NCBI RefSeq assembly: GCF_004331645.1 | Contig: NZ_SJSK01000010.1 | Location: forward strand, 1 to 60,113 | Length of the DNA stretch: 60,113 bases | Source of the DNA: Pedobacter frigiditerrae | Lineage (GTDB): Bacteria > Bacteroidota > Bacteroidia > Sphingobacteriales > Sphingobacteriaceae | Direction of reading: 5' to 3' | Shown here: one piece after another, positions 34,660 to 43,260 of the stretch | Layout: each line of letters starts with the position of its first letter | How positions within the stretch are numbered: position 1 is the stretch's first letter | The notes under the pieces: generated by a model | Database searches by the model: none | The model's input: the letters and a program-made list of their open reading frames with translations, nothing else | Told to the model about the DNA's origin: nothing | Program-made: the position numbers and the translations under genes

Positions 34660-35030
34660 TCAGTTCATTTGGGCCGATTCAAAAATGTATAAACTAGTTA
34701 AGATTTTGAAAAGCAAGGGCAGTAGTTTCTGGGTGAGGAAATCCCTGCTATTCGTTTCAATCTTTTGTCCTTCGACTACGCTCAGGATGACAAAAGGATT
34801 TACACTACTATCAGGTTTAACTTACGCAGGTTTGTGCTACTATGAGGGGTTTTCCTTGCACGGTCTCCTATTCAATAGCCCTGATTGCAGCGAACACGAA
34901 GCGTAGCGAAGTAAAGCGGGAAGCAGGAATTACATTAATAGTAGCAGAATTATTGCGCTTCAAATCTTATAAAATCTTTTGTGATTATAAGTCTCCTTTA
35001 GAGCCTGCTCCGATTTTAGTCTGAGGAATT
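34660..35030. repeat. Repeat-bearing intergenic region
   Basis: Contains an intact CCTTCGACTACGCTCAGGATGACA repeat (34769-34791), the uninterrupted counterpart of 24910-24952, and a GATTGCAGCGAACACGAAGC element with GAAGCGTAGCGAAG. No gene is supported in 34589-35036. Confidence 0.5.
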
Positions 35031-35036
35031 TAGGGG

Positions 35037-35522
35037 TTAAGCGCTCAACTGCTCGGCGAAAATATTTTTATGCCAACTGTTTTCTAATTCAACTTCCCAT
35101 TTGTCTTCAAACTCTGCCAGTGTTTGCACCAAGTTGTTAAAAACAATGGTCTGTGGGCCTATTTGTTTAATGGAAATTAAAGTCTCAAAATCTTCCTTGC
35201 CTGCTACATGTACTTTATCATCGATTTTATAAGCCATGTTAAAACGGTTGAATAAATCAACACCATAAGCGTTTTCGATTTCCTTGATTACCCTTACAGA
35301 AGAGTCGATAGAACAACCAGTTGCCGAGGCGGCATCTTGGTCTACGGTTAAAACAATAAAAAAGTTATAAGGGATTTCTGCCTTGGCTTTTAATTGATGG
35401 CCATGAGCTGTCCACTGTGCTGTAAAAGCATCCAATTTTTGCTGTATTTCGGCAGCTTCTGTTGGGGTAAACTGACGGCTACTTTGGTAGATCCAAACTT
35501 TAGATTGTGGAGAAAAAATCAT
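35037..35522 (-). CDS. Conserved Bacteroidetes protein of unknown function
   Basis: 161 residues, cytosolic by appearance. It opens SPQSKVWIYQSSRQFTPTEA and has TAQWTAHGHQLKAKAEIPYN, SATGCSIDSSVRVIKEIENA and VFNNLVQTLAEFEDKWEVEL. The pattern is highly conserved in Sphingobacteria and Flavobacteria, where databases often label it ABC transporter ATPase; it has no Walker motif, so that label is not supported here. Gly-Cys-Ser-Ile-Asp at residues 80-85 is the most striking motif. Confidence 0.7.
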   Translation of the reverse strand: MIFSPQSKVWIYQSSRQFTPTEAAEIQQKLDAFTAQWTAHGHQLKAKAEIPYNFFIVLTVDQDAASATGCSIDSSVRVIKEIENAYGVDLFNRFNMAYKIDDKVHVAGKEDFETLISIKQIGPQTIVFNNLVQTLAEFEDKWEVELENSWHKNIFAEQLSA

Positions 35523-35573
35523 ATTTCAAATTTATCATTTATTTAATTTACTTTCACTAAAACGTTTCCTCTA

Positions 35574-36056
35574 ATGAAAAAGTTTACATTGAGCTTAAAA
35601 AGGTGTGTTTTCTTTTCTGTTTGCCTAGGTTTTTTGGTTTTATCTGGCTTTGATTTGCCAGAAGAACAGACCTTTTTTATACAAAGTTTCCTGACCAAAT
35701 ACTACGATAATGATGCCCAAATGAAAGACATTAAACGTTATGAAATTAATGTTACTAACACTGGTTTTTGTCGTTACCGCAAGGTTTTTAACAATGGAAA
35801 AGAAGAGTATTTTGCCTTCAACTTATCGAGGTTTAAAAGTATGGATTATTACGGCACAACAACCAAGGGTGATTTATACTTGCGGACCAAAAAAGACGAT
35901 GTAATTGTACAAACCAGAAACGATAGGAGCGGAGAAATTGACTCAATGGGAACTTATGTAGTTATCCCGCTAAAAAATATTGATGTACAACAGTTAAATG
36001 AATTAGCCGATCGCTTTAAACGAGTTAACGAAAGTTTGTTGGCGAGTAACCGTTGA
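35574..36056 (+). CDS. Exported hypothetical protein
   Basis: 160 residues with a signal-like start (MKKFTLSLKRCVFFSVCLGF, cleavage perhaps near residue 25). The mature part mixes beta strands (YEINVTNTGFCRYRKVF, EEYFAFNLSRFKSMDYYG, LYLRTKKDDVIVQTRND) and a C-terminal helix (DVQQLNELADRFKRVNESLL). No family recognised. It is divergent from the gene at 35037-35522 with a 51-base gap. Confidence 0.65.
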   Translation: MKKFTLSLKRCVFFSVCLGFLVLSGFDLPEEQTFFIQSFLTKYYDNDAQMKDIKRYEINVTNTGFCRYRKVFNNGKEEYFAFNLSRFKSMDYYGTTTKGDLYLRTKKDDVIVQTRNDRSGEIDSMGTYVVIPLKNIDVQQLNELADRFKRVNESLLASNR

Positions 36057-36470
36057 GCGTTGTTCGTTTGCCGTTGTTCGTTGACCGTTGTTCGTTAATA
36101 AACGACAAACGTCAAACGATCCCCACTCCGTCATATCGAACGCAGCGCAGCGAGGAGATATCTGGTTCCCAAAAACCACTACCTTTATTCTCCCACAAGG
36201 CTGTTCAGTGCTCAATAAACTTAGAGACTTCTACCCAGTGAAGGTTTGAGTTTGAAGCGATGGTTAGGGCAGTGCTTAAGTGGGTTAGAGACTTCTACCC
36301 AGTGAAGGTTTGAGTTCGAAGCGATGGTTAGGGCAGTGCTTAAGTGGGTTAGAGACTTCTCCCCAATGAAGTATTGGGTTCGAAGTGACGGTTAGGGTGG
36401 GGTCAGTGCATAATGAAAGTCTTTTCTAGGTCAAAAATTAAACGGTAACGAAATATTAGCCTCTTAATTA
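36048..36470. repeat. Repeat cluster
   Basis: It begins with CGTTGTTCGTTTGCCGTTG-type phrases just at the 3' end of the previous gene, then an CCGTCATATCGAACGCAGCG unit, then three near-identical 60-65 bp tandem units ending GAGACTTCTCCCCAATGAAG/GTTCGAAGTGACGG (36215-36400). Confidence 0.6.
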
Positions 36471-36481
36471 GTAATGAAGGG

Positions 36482-36489
36482 TATATTTG
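36482..36489 (+). promoter_or_regulatory. -7 box that decides the DUF3050 start
   Basis: TATATTTG fits TAnnTTTG and overlaps the possible upstream ATG at 36474, so translation from 36498 is preferred. Confidence 0.45.
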
Positions 36490-36497
36490 TGCCCAAT

Positions 36498-37286
36498 ATG
36501 AATGAGAATTTAGCAAAGCTTCAAAAAGCAATAGAACCTTTAAGACAAGAAATTATAAACCATAAAGTTTATGCAGCAATTAAGGAAATAGACGACCTTA
36601 AAATCTTTATGCAATATCATGTTTTTGCAGTTTGGGATTTCATGTCATTATTAAAGTCATTGCAAATTAATTTAACCTGTACTTCTATTCCTTGGTTTCC
36701 AAAAGGAGATGCAAACACACGATATTTAATTAATGAAATTGTGGCTGGTGAAGAATCTGATGTTGACAGCAATGGAATTAGAAAGAGTCATTTTGAACTC
36801 TATCTTGATGCCATGAAACAATGTGGTGCAGCTACAAAACAAATAGAAATTTTTATTGAGAGTTTGAAAGAAAATGGTGAATTGTCTTTAGCGTTTGATG
36901 CAGCTGCTGTTCAACCTAAAGCAAGGGAATTTGTTGAATACACCTTTGAAACAATCAATAGCAATAGGGATTATCTCCAATCTGCTGTTTTTACTTTTGG
37001 TAGGGAAGACCTTATCCCGAACATGTTCATTTCAATTGTGAATGATATTCACCAAAACTTTCCAGAGAGCATTTCAGAATTCAAATACTACTTAGAAAGA
37101 CACATTGAAGTAGATGGCGATCATCATAGTCACCTAGCATTAGAAATGACCGCAAATCTATGTGGCAATGATGAACAGAAATGGTTAGCCGCTGAAAAAG
37201 CAACGATACAATCTCTTCAAAAACGCATCAACTTATGGGACGGTGTTTTAGAAGAAATTATGGAGAGGAAATTGACGGAAGTTTAG
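36498..37286 (+). CDS. DUF3050 domain protein
   Basis: 262 residues starting MNENLAKLQKAIEPLRQEII. The chain is nearly all alpha-helical: IDDLKIFMQYHVFAVWDFMS, LLKSLQINLTCTSIPWFPKG, HFELYLDAMKQCGAATKQIE, and RHIEVDGDHHSHLALEMTAN near the end. This is the DUF3050 family, whose fold resembles heme oxygenase/TenA four-helix enzymes; conserved His residues (FMQYHVFAVWDF, DGDHHSHL) could bind a metal. The reaction is unknown. An ATG at 36474 is in frame but lies over a -7 box. Confidence 0.82.
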   Translation: MNENLAKLQKAIEPLRQEIINHKVYAAIKEIDDLKIFMQYHVFAVWDFMSLLKSLQINLTCTSIPWFPKGDANTRYLINEIVAGEESDVDSNGIRKSHFELYLDAMKQCGAATKQIEIFIESLKENGELSLAFDAAAVQPKAREFVEYTFETINSNRDYLQSAVFTFGREDLIPNMFISIVNDIHQNFPESISEFKYYLERHIEVDGDHHSHLALEMTANLCGNDEQKWLAAEKATIQSLQKRINLWDGVLEEIMERKLTEV

Positions 37287-37312
37287 GTTTCTTTTATAAC
37301 TAACGGAGCGAA

Positions 37313-38070
37313 GTCTTTCCCATTCCCGTCATATCGAAGGAGGAACGACTGAGATATCTCTTTCCTAACAACCACTGTCTTTATTCTCGCACAAGCTTCT
37401 TCAGTGCTTAAGTAACTTAGAGACTTCTCCCCAATGAAGAATTGGGTTCGATTGACGCGATCCCCGTTCCCGTCATATCGAAGGAGGAACGACTGAGATA
37501 TCTCTTTCCTAACAACCACCGTCTTTATTCTCGCACAAGCTTCTTCAGTGCTTAAGTAACTTAGAGACTTCTCCCCAATGAAGGATTGAGTTCGAAGTGA
37601 TGGTCAGGGCAGTGCTCAAGAGGGTTAGAGACTTCTCAATCGCGAAGAGCTCATTTCGATTGACGCGATCCCCGTTCCCGTCATATCGAACGCAGCGCAG
37701 CGAGAGCTTGTCCCGAATCTTCGGGAAGATAGCTCTTTCCTTTAAACCACTTTCTTCATTCTCGCACAAGCTTCTTCAGTGCTTAAGTAACTTAGAGACT
37801 TCTCCCCAATGAAGAATTGGGTTCGATTGACGATCCCCCTCTCCGTCTTATCGAACGCAGCGCAGCGAGAGCTTGTCCCGAATCTTCGGGAAGATATCTC
37901 TTTCCTTTAAACCACTACCTTTTTTCTCGCACAAGCTTGTTCAGTGCTCAAGAGGTATAGAGACTTCTCAATCGCGAAGAGCTCATTTCGAAGTGACGGG
38001 TAGGGTTGGGGCAGTGCTCAAGAGGCTTAAAGAATCTCCTCAATGAAGAATTGAGTTCGATTGACGTAGA
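37313..38070. repeat. Tandem GTCATATCGAAGG hairpin units
   Basis: About four units start CGTCATATCGAA at 37327, 37471, 37679 and CGTCTTATCGAA at 37844, spaced 144, 208 and 165 bp. Each unit opens with CGTCATATCGAA and closes with TTCGAAGTGACG or TTCGATTGACG, so the ends are inverted, with GATATCTCTTTCC and AGAGACTTCTC inside. No coding potential beyond chance frames. Confidence 0.75.
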
Positions 38071-38077
38071 TGGAATC

Positions 38078-38866
38078 TTACAATCCATTCGCTCTCGCCG
38101 TAATCTCAGCGATATCCAATACTTTCACTTCCTGATCTTTATCCTTTAATTTAACCCCATCACTTAACATCGTCATACAAAACGGACAACCGGCGGCAAT
38201 TACTTGCGGCTCGGTTGCTAAAGCTTCTTCAATTCTTTCGATGTTAATGTCTTTAGTGCCTTTTTCTGGTTCCTTAAACATTTGTGCACCACCGGCGCCA
38301 CAGCAAAGTCCATTGCTTTTGCAACGTTTCATTTCTACCAATTGTGCATCTAAAACTTCTAATGCCTTTCTAGGAGCTTCATAAACCCCATTACCTCTGC
38401 CTAAATAACAAGGGTCATGGAAAGTGATTTTTTTGCCTTTAAAGCTTTCGCCGCCTTCGGCTTTTAACTTGCCTTCGTTAATTAAATCTTGGATAAGCTG
38501 TGTATGGTGTATCACCTCATAAGAACCACCAAGGCCTGGATATTCATTTTTAATGGTATTGAAACAATGCGGACAACCAGTTACGATTTTTTTGATGTTG
38601 TAACCGTTCAATACTTCAATATTAGTCATTGCTTGCATCTGGAATAGAAATTCGTTCCCAGCTCTTTTAGCAGGATCTCCAGTACAACTTTCTTCGGTTC
38701 CCAACACCGCATATTTAATACCTACATGATGTAAAATCTTGCAAATATCACGCGTAATTTTCTGTGCCCTTTCATCATAGCTTCCAGCACATCCTACCCA
38801 GAATAATATTTCAGGCTCTTCGCCCATGGCCATTAATTGGGCCATTGTTGGTACTTTGAATTCCAT
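38078..38866 (-). CDS. Fe-S oxidoreductase subunit with CCG domains
   Basis: 262 residues with two cysteine-rich CCG-type domains: FWVGCAGSYDERAQKITRDI...GCPHCFNTIKNEY and HDPCYLGRGNGVYEAP... CKSNGLCCGAGGAQMF...AAGCPFCMTML. This is the fold of heterodisulfide reductase subunit B, GlpC and LutA, which hold an unusual iron-sulfur cluster. It probably works with the membrane protein encoded just upstream (39007-40302) as an electron-transfer complex to or from the quinone pool. The donor is unknown. Confidence 0.87.
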   Translation of the reverse strand: MEFKVPTMAQLMAMGEEPEILFWVGCAGSYDERAQKITRDICKILHHVGIKYAVLGTEESCTGDPAKRAGNEFLFQMQAMTNIEVLNGYNIKKIVTGCPHCFNTIKNEYPGLGGSYEVIHHTQLIQDLINEGKLKAEGGESFKGKKITFHDPCYLGRGNGVYEAPRKALEVLDAQLVEMKRCKSNGLCCGAGGAQMFKEPEKGTKDINIERIEEALATEPQVIAAGCPFCMTMLSDGVKLKDKDQEVKVLDIAEITARANGL

Positions 38867-38929
38867 TTTTAAGTATTTAGTATATAGTACTTAGTATTTA
38901 GACCAAGCTTACTTAATTTTTGCTCTTTG

Positions 38930-39003
38930 TTTCCGACTTTCGGACTTCTTTTCTTCTGCTCCTTTATCTTCCTGACTTTCGGTCTTTCCGACTTTCGGAC
39001 TCT
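38930..39003. repeat. CTTTCGGACTTTCCGAC repeat
   Basis: TTTCCGACTTTCGGACTTC and CTTTCCGACTTTCGGACTC occur 55 bp apart. The same phrases lie at 28046-28073 and inside dnaX at 23456-23535. Confidence 0.6.
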
Positions 39004-39006
39004 CTT

Positions 39007-40302
39007 TTAACTCTGCTCTGCCCAATTCAACCTATCTGCCGGAGAATATTTCCAAGGGGCGCCATTATTCTCAACATTGCCCAACATCGCATTGATGCTT
39101 CCTGGTGCAACAGATTCTTCCATCACTGCATATCTTCTTAAATCTACAATGATAGCAAGTGGATCTATATTAATCGGACAAGCTTCTGTACAGGCATTAC
39201 AGCTTGTACAAGCCCAAATTTCTTCACGAGTGATATAATCATCTAATAAAGCTTTCCCGTCTTGGTGATCGGCTCCATGTTTGTCTATGTTTTTACCAAC
39301 TTCCTCAAGGCGGTCGCGGGTATCCATCATGATTTTGCGGGGCGATAATAATTTTCCCGTTAGGTTAGCCGGACAAACAGAAGTACACCTGCCACACTCT
39401 GTGCAAGTATAGGCGTTCATTAAATTAATCCAACTTAAGTCATTTACGTCTTTAGCTCCAAACTTTCCAGGCGCAGTTTCTGCAGGCACAAATGATGGAT
39501 CGAGCATGGCCTTAACCTCATTGGTTACACTCGCCATATTGGTAAATTCGCCCTTTGGCTCCAGATTTGAAAAATAGGTGTTTGGAAAGGCAAATAAGAT
39601 ATGGAAGTGTTTAGAGTAGGGTAGGTAGTTTAAAAATGCAAATATGCCGATGATGTGAAACCACCAACAAGCTCTTTCTATCATGACTAAACTGGCAGCG
39701 CTGCTAGGCAATAAGCCTTGCAGGTAAGCACTTACCGGAAATGCACCAGCGCTAATGTAATGGCCTTCGTTTAAAGCTTGTAGTTTAGAATCAGCTGCGT
39801 TCATTAATAAAAATGCCGACATTAATAAGATTTCAGTGATTAAGATGTAATTCGCATCAGACTTTGGCCAGGCTTTCATCTCTACGCCACTAAAGCGTTT
39901 CAACTTTAAAACATTTCTGCGGATTAAGAAAATAACACAAGCTAACCAAACACCTAAAGCTAAAAACTCAAATGAACCGATCAGGAAATCATAAAAGCCA
40001 CCTAAGCCAGCAAAAACTCGATGCGTACCAAAAATACCATCGATCATGATCTCTAATACTTCTAGGTTAATGATCACAAAGCCCAGGTAAACCACTAAGT
40101 GTAGTAAAAAAGGGATTGGTCTAACCGCCATTTTGGTTTGCCCAAAGGCAACCTTAAGCATGGTCATGAATCTTTTTGCAGGTTGATCATTACGGTTAGC
40201 TGGCCTACCGATCTTGATATTACGAATAACTTTACGAGCATTAAAGCTAAATAAGCCAATTCCTGCTAGGGTAACAAGGATAAAGATAATTTGTGATGCC
40301 AT
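39007..40302 (-). CDS. Membrane 4Fe-4S dicluster protein, electron transfer
   Basis: 431 residues. Five or six membrane helices fill residues 1-245 (NarI/HdrE-like, with conserved His in FLLHLVVYLGFV and WWFHIIGIFAFL as likely heme ligands). A ferredoxin-like domain follows with CTECGRCTSVCP and CTSCNACTEACPINIDP, each binding a 4Fe-4S cluster. With the CCG protein downstream it forms a two-subunit membrane oxidoreductase. The two genes are co-directional with a repeat-filled 140 bp gap. Confidence 0.87.
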   Translation of the reverse strand: MASQIIFILVTLAGIGLFSFNARKVIRNIKIGRPANRNDQPAKRFMTMLKVAFGQTKMAVRPIPFLLHLVVYLGFVIINLEVLEIMIDGIFGTHRVFAGLGGFYDFLIGSFEFLALGVWLACVIFLIRRNVLKLKRFSGVEMKAWPKSDANYILITEILLMSAFLLMNAADSKLQALNEGHYISAGAFPVSAYLQGLLPSSAASLVMIERACWWFHIIGIFAFLNYLPYSKHFHILFAFPNTYFSNLEPKGEFTNMASVTNEVKAMLDPSFVPAETAPGKFGAKDVNDLSWINLMNAYTCTECGRCTSVCPANLTGKLLSPRKIMMDTRDRLEEVGKNIDKHGADHQDGKALLDDYITREEIWACTSCNACTEACPINIDPLAIIVDLRRYAVMEESVAPGSINAMLGNVENNGAPWKYSPADRLNWAEQS

Positions 40303-40486
40303 TTTATTTGCAATGATGTAGCTAAGTTAAAAGATTTAATCTTAAAATATATTACTATGCATGCATAAAATTAAAATTTAGAATAGATATGAATAAAATG
40401 CATTTTTTTTGAGTTTGTAAATTGCTGATTTATAGAGGAACTCTGCCTTTAATTGCCTTTTAAGAAAAGAAAAGTAAAAAAATGTT

Positions 40487-40515
40487 TTGCCTTTCAAAAA
40501 AAGACACTACATTTG
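40487..40515 (+). promoter_or_regulatory. Promoter of tRNA-Phe
   Basis: TTG (40487-40489), 18 bases, TACATTTG (40508-40515). The stretch 40303-40486 shows nothing else. Confidence 0.7.
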
Positions 40516-40534
40516 CAATCCCAAACGGGAAGTA

Positions 40535-40607
40535 GGTACGGTAGCTCAGTCGGTAGAGCAATGGACTGAAAATCCATGTGTCGCCGGTTCGATCCCGGCC
40601 CATACCA
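40535..40607 (+). tRNA. tRNA-Phe (GAA)
   Basis: Cloverleaf: acceptor GGTACGG/CCATACC (one C-A mismatch at the fifth pair), D arm GCTC...GAGC, anticodon stem ATGGA/TCCAT with loop CTGAAAA (anticodon GAA), T arm GCCGG-TTCGATC-CCGGC, discriminator A. CCA is not encoded. Confidence 0.95.
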
Positions 40608-40613
40608 CTTTAA

Positions 40614-40640
40614 AACCTCAGAGCAATCTGGGGTTTTTTT
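40614..40640 (+). terminator. Terminator of tRNA-Phe
   Basis: AACCTCAGA-gcaa-TCTGGGGTT followed by T residues. A copy of it recurs at 41939-41964. Confidence 0.8.
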
Positions 40641-40670
40641 GATTATACGTGGTTTTATTCTTATCTTGTT

Positions 40671-40880
40671 ATGATGAAATTTGTATTAGAGGTAAAAGAA
40701 AGTAAAGTAGAAATGTTAATGGCGTTATTAAATGATTTGCCATATGTTAAAACTAAACCACTTACTCCTTTTAAAGCAAAGGTACTTCTACATGTAAAGG
40801 AGGCAGTTGATGAACTAAATTTAGTTTTGTCTGGTCGGCTTAAGGCCAGAAATGCTGAAGATTTGCTAAATGAGCTTTAA
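40671..40880 (+). CDS. Small antitoxin-like protein (orphan)
   Basis: 69 residues: KFVLEVKESKVEMLMALLND, LPYVKTKPL, then AVDELNLVLSGRLKARNAED and LLNEL. The C-terminal A-V-x-E-L-N-x-x-x-x-G-x-x-x-x-x-x-x-D-L-L-N-E-L pattern is common in Bacteroidetes antitoxins that usually precede a RelE/ParE toxin. No such toxin follows; the next gene is of another kind. It may be an orphan antitoxin left after toxin loss, or a partner of the neighbouring pair. Confidence 0.6.
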   Translation: MMKFVLEVKESKVEMLMALLNDLPYVKTKPLTPFKAKVLLHVKEAVDELNLVLSGRLKARNAEDLLNEL

Positions 40881-40928
40881 TATAAAATTTATTCTTTGTA
40901 TTTTTAATTATCAAATTAGATATGAGCT

Positions 40929-41192
40929 ATGGTAGATCTTGAACTAGAGGAAAAACATAAAAAATACCTGGTTACGATAAAATATTTGCGTCACAGGAAT
41001 TTTAGCAACAATCTGCCTTTTCTTATTCTTTCTGAAGACCTTCCCGACGGACAGGTCTACAAGGAGTTTCCAGATGGCAGGATTGAAATTCAGGAAGTGA
41101 AATCTGCAGGCAAAAAATTCATCACACGAGTGGTCAAAATACTAAAGGAACGACAGGCTGAAGAAGTTCGCAAGTCCTATGGATTACTCTAG
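40929..41192 (+). CDS. Candidate antitoxin of the zeta-like kinase
   Basis: 87 residues: MVDLELEEKHKKYLVTIKYL, RHRNFSNNLPFLILSEDLPD, IEIQEVKSAGKKFITRVVKI. It has no known domain. The gene overlaps the following zeta-like gene by 14 bases, the usual arrangement of antitoxin and toxin, and its charged helical ends suit a toxin-binding partner. The antitoxin role is inferred from context. Confidence 0.55.
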   Translation: MVDLELEEKHKKYLVTIKYLRHRNFSNNLPFLILSEDLPDGQVYKEFPDGRIEIQEVKSAGKKFITRVVKILKERQAEEVRKSYGLL

Positions 41193-41820
41193 GCCAACGC
41201 TGCTTGTTATTTCAGGCCCAAATGGTTCTGGTAAATCTACCCATATCCAGACCATGTTACCTCTGGCCTTTGAAGGCATAGTTTCATTTGACAGGGATAA
41301 TGTTCGGGTTGAATTCGAAGCGAAGCTAGAAGAGGTGGGCGTTCCTAAGTCCGAGCAAACGCCACGCGCTACAAGGTTAATGGAGGCCCAACTTAAGGGT
41401 AAAATGATTGAGGCAATAGATTCTCGCTCACATTTTGTACTGGAGACTCCACTTTCCCATCCGGATTACTGGAGATACATTGACATGTTTGAGGCTTCGG
41501 GTTATCAAGTCCAGCTCAATTATCTGTGTCTTGATAAGGTCAGTGACTGTATTGGTAGGGTTGAACAACGTGTTTTGGAAGGAGGCCATTATGTTAGGCC
41601 CGATACCATCAAAGGTGTTTATGAAAGCAACCTAATTCATATAAATACGCAATACCAAACGTTTGAAAGGATAGAACTATATGACGGGATGGTCGTTCCG
41701 ACGCTTCTTTGCAGTATGGAAAAGGCTGGCCTTGAGTACCTTTCTGCAAAGGCACTGAAAAAAAACTGGATTAAAAAGGGGATGCCGCTTATGGCAGCTG
41801 AATTGGCCCGGTTAAAGTAG
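41179..41820 (+). CDS. Zeta-toxin-like P-loop kinase
   Basis: 213 residues. Walker A ISGPNGSGKSTH at residues 11-22, then FDRDNVRVEFEAKLEEV, a conserved Arg in TPRATRLMEAQLKGKMIEAI, a VLETPLSHPDYW motif and RVLEGGHYVRPDTIKGVYES. These match the zeta-toxin-like AAA_33 family that phosphorylates UDP-N-acetylglucosamine, though related members have other substrates. It is paired with the upstream 87-residue protein and lies directly downstream of tRNA-Phe. Confidence 0.82.
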   Translation: MDYSRPTLLVISGPNGSGKSTHIQTMLPLAFEGIVSFDRDNVRVEFEAKLEEVGVPKSEQTPRATRLMEAQLKGKMIEAIDSRSHFVLETPLSHPDYWRYIDMFEASGYQVQLNYLCLDKVSDCIGRVEQRVLEGGHYVRPDTIKGVYESNLIHINTQYQTFERIELYDGMVVPTLLCSMEKAGLEYLSAKALKKNWIKKGMPLMAAELARLK

Positions 41821-41850
41821 GGTATGCCCTATGGTCGGTGTTATTCCCGT

Positions 41851-41895
41851 ACCACGTGTAATAAGTTAAGTCATTGGTGAGAACACCAACAGCAA
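41851..41895. repeat. TAATAAG...GGTGAGAACACCAAC repeat, copy 1
   Basis: ACCACGTGTAATAAGTTAAG and CATTGGTGAGAACACCAAC resemble ACCAATGTAATAAGCTTAG and GATTGGCAATGGCACCAACC at about 45801-45845. Confidence 0.4.
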
Positions 41896-41938
41896 GTACA
41901 ATCTATATTGTAAATAGTTTGGGTTCTGCATACTAATT

Positions 41939-41964
41939 AAACCTCAGCGCAATCTGGGGTTTTT
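41939..41964 (+). terminator. Copy of the tRNA-Phe terminator
   Basis: AAACCTCAG-cgcaa-TCTGGGGTTTTT is nearly identical to 40613-40638. The duplicate brackets the toxin-antitoxin genes. Confidence 0.6.
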
Positions 41965-41981
41965 GCGTTAATGGCAATTTT

Positions 41982-42317
41982 TTATTGTGGTATGATTTGA
42001 AACTTGGCGGTCCCTACAATCCTTTCCAGTTCCGTTCCATAAGGTAGATCTAGGTAAGGGATTATAGCTGGGTCATAGTTGGCAATGGTATTCGCAGAAT
42101 AAATCCCAATGTTATTCGTATCGTTAACATAGTCGTCACTTTCAGTTCCTTCGAAGAATCTCCATCCATTGTCAAGCTCTTCTTCGGGTTCTTCTCGATA
42201 CATATAGCCAATTTTTAATCCCTCTACTGTAATTCGGTCTGTAGCAAAGCAGCCACCCATTTCAGGTATAAGCTGTATAATTTGCCCTGCCTTTAGCTTA
42301 TATTCTTTTTTGACCAT
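41982..42317 (-). CDS. DUF2185 / Imm33-like protein
   Basis: 111 residues: CFATDRITVEGLKIGYMYRE, ELDNGWRFFEGTESDDYVND, YSANTIANYDPAIIPYLDLP and YGTELER follow the DUF2185 (immunity Imm33-like) family closely. Members occur as immunity proteins near polymorphic toxins. It is isolated here, so the function as an orphan immunity gene is inferred. Confidence 0.82.
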   Translation of the reverse strand: MVKKEYKLKAGQIIQLIPEMGGCFATDRITVEGLKIGYMYREEPEEELDNGWRFFEGTESDDYVNDTNNIGIYSANTIANYDPAIIPYLDLPYGTELERIVGTAKFQIIPQ

Positions 42318-42396
42318 AACCTTTAGCTTGTTTTCTTTTTGGAAGATAAGTAAATATGGGATTGCTACAAAATCGATATTGCTGCTCTAGCTGTAG

Positions 42397-42459
42397 CCAA
42401 CGCCCAACGAACAACGCCCAACGCCCAACGCCCAACGCTCAACGCTCAACGTCCAACAA
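42397..42459. repeat. CCCAACG minisatellite
   Basis: Six or more units of (C)CCAACG / GCTCAACG in a row, ending just at the stop of the next gene. Confidence 0.75.
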
Positions 42460-43209
42460 CTACTCTTTAACTACCGTAACACTCGCCACCGTTTGCCAAT
42501 TCGCAATTACCTGATCATAGAATGGTTCGCTAGCAGAGCCTCCCTTATAGATTACATACATTTTTTTTCCGTCTGTGCCGTTATAAAATCTTGCTCCGTT
42601 TTCTAACATAGCAGTGGAAATCCCTAATAGGACTCTGTTTAAGTCGAAGTTAAATGTAACCTTGTAGCTGTCAGACTGCTTGATGGTAATATCTGGTACA
42701 GCAAGATTAGCTTCAAAAGGTAGGGAACTGCCAACTAGTAGACTATCTACAGCCCCTTTTTTATTCACAAATGTTCCTTTAAAGGTAAATGCCCTTTCTG
42801 AACTGAGTGATTTTTTACAATATAATTTAACCTTAACATCCTTGTAAGAACCTGCAGGTAATTTGATTACCCCAGCCAAGGTGTTTGCACTAAAAATATT
42901 AAGGTTTTTTTCAATGATAATCGTGGTATCAAGCAAATTATTGCTCCTGCCTGTAAATGATATTTTTTCTACGTACACAGAGGCTGATGACCAAGCAGTT
43001 TTAACCACGCTGTCGCCATTAATGGTAATAACGCCGATACCTGATTTCACAGGTTCTAAAGAAGCTTTTGCAAAGTAGGCAATGTTGCCAAAGCTTGATG
43101 TTTTGGTTTCGGTGCTTTCGGTAGCTTCATTTTTTTTACAAGAGATGAGCACTAATGCTAGTAGAAACAAGCTAAAATTGAACTTGGCAAAAAGGGAGAG
43201 CGATTTCAT
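42460..43209 (-). CDS. Lipoprotein of unknown function
   Basis: 249 residues starting MKSLSLFAKFNFSLFLLALV, lipobox LISC near Cys23, so anchored in the envelope. The mature chain has strands such as NIAYFAKASLEPVKSGIGVI, NNLLDTTIIIEKNLNIF and YKVTFNFDLNRVLLGISTA, a beta-sandwich look like DUF4382/DUF4397-type lipoproteins. The ATG at 43236 is possible but gives an unnatural extra head. Function unknown. Confidence 0.7.
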   Translation of the reverse strand: MKSLSLFAKFNFSLFLLALVLISCKKNEATESTETKTSSFGNIAYFAKASLEPVKSGIGVITINGDSVVKTAWSSASVYVEKISFTGRSNNLLDTTIIIEKNLNIFSANTLAGVIKLPAGSYKDVKVKLYCKKSLSSERAFTFKGTFVNKKGAVDSLLVGSSLPFEANLAVPDITIKQSDSYKVTFNFDLNRVLLGISTAMLENGARFYNGTDGKKMYVIYKGGSASEPFYDQVIANWQTVASVTVVKE

Positions 43210-43260
43210 GAAAGGTTTGGTATTGGTCTGAATCAAATATATATAGAAATTATAAATTCG

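Noticed and set aside
36215..36400. Possible CRISPR array
   Set aside because: Units are contiguous 60-65 bp copies with no unique spacers, and no cas gene is near.
37283..37812. Frames of 71-78 codons in both strands
   Set aside because: They are translations of the tandem GTCATATCGAA repeat units and repeat the same peptide phrases.
42397..42459. Possible CRISPR-like array (CCCAACG units)
   Set aside because: Units are 7-9 bp without spacers of regular length; it is a minisatellite.
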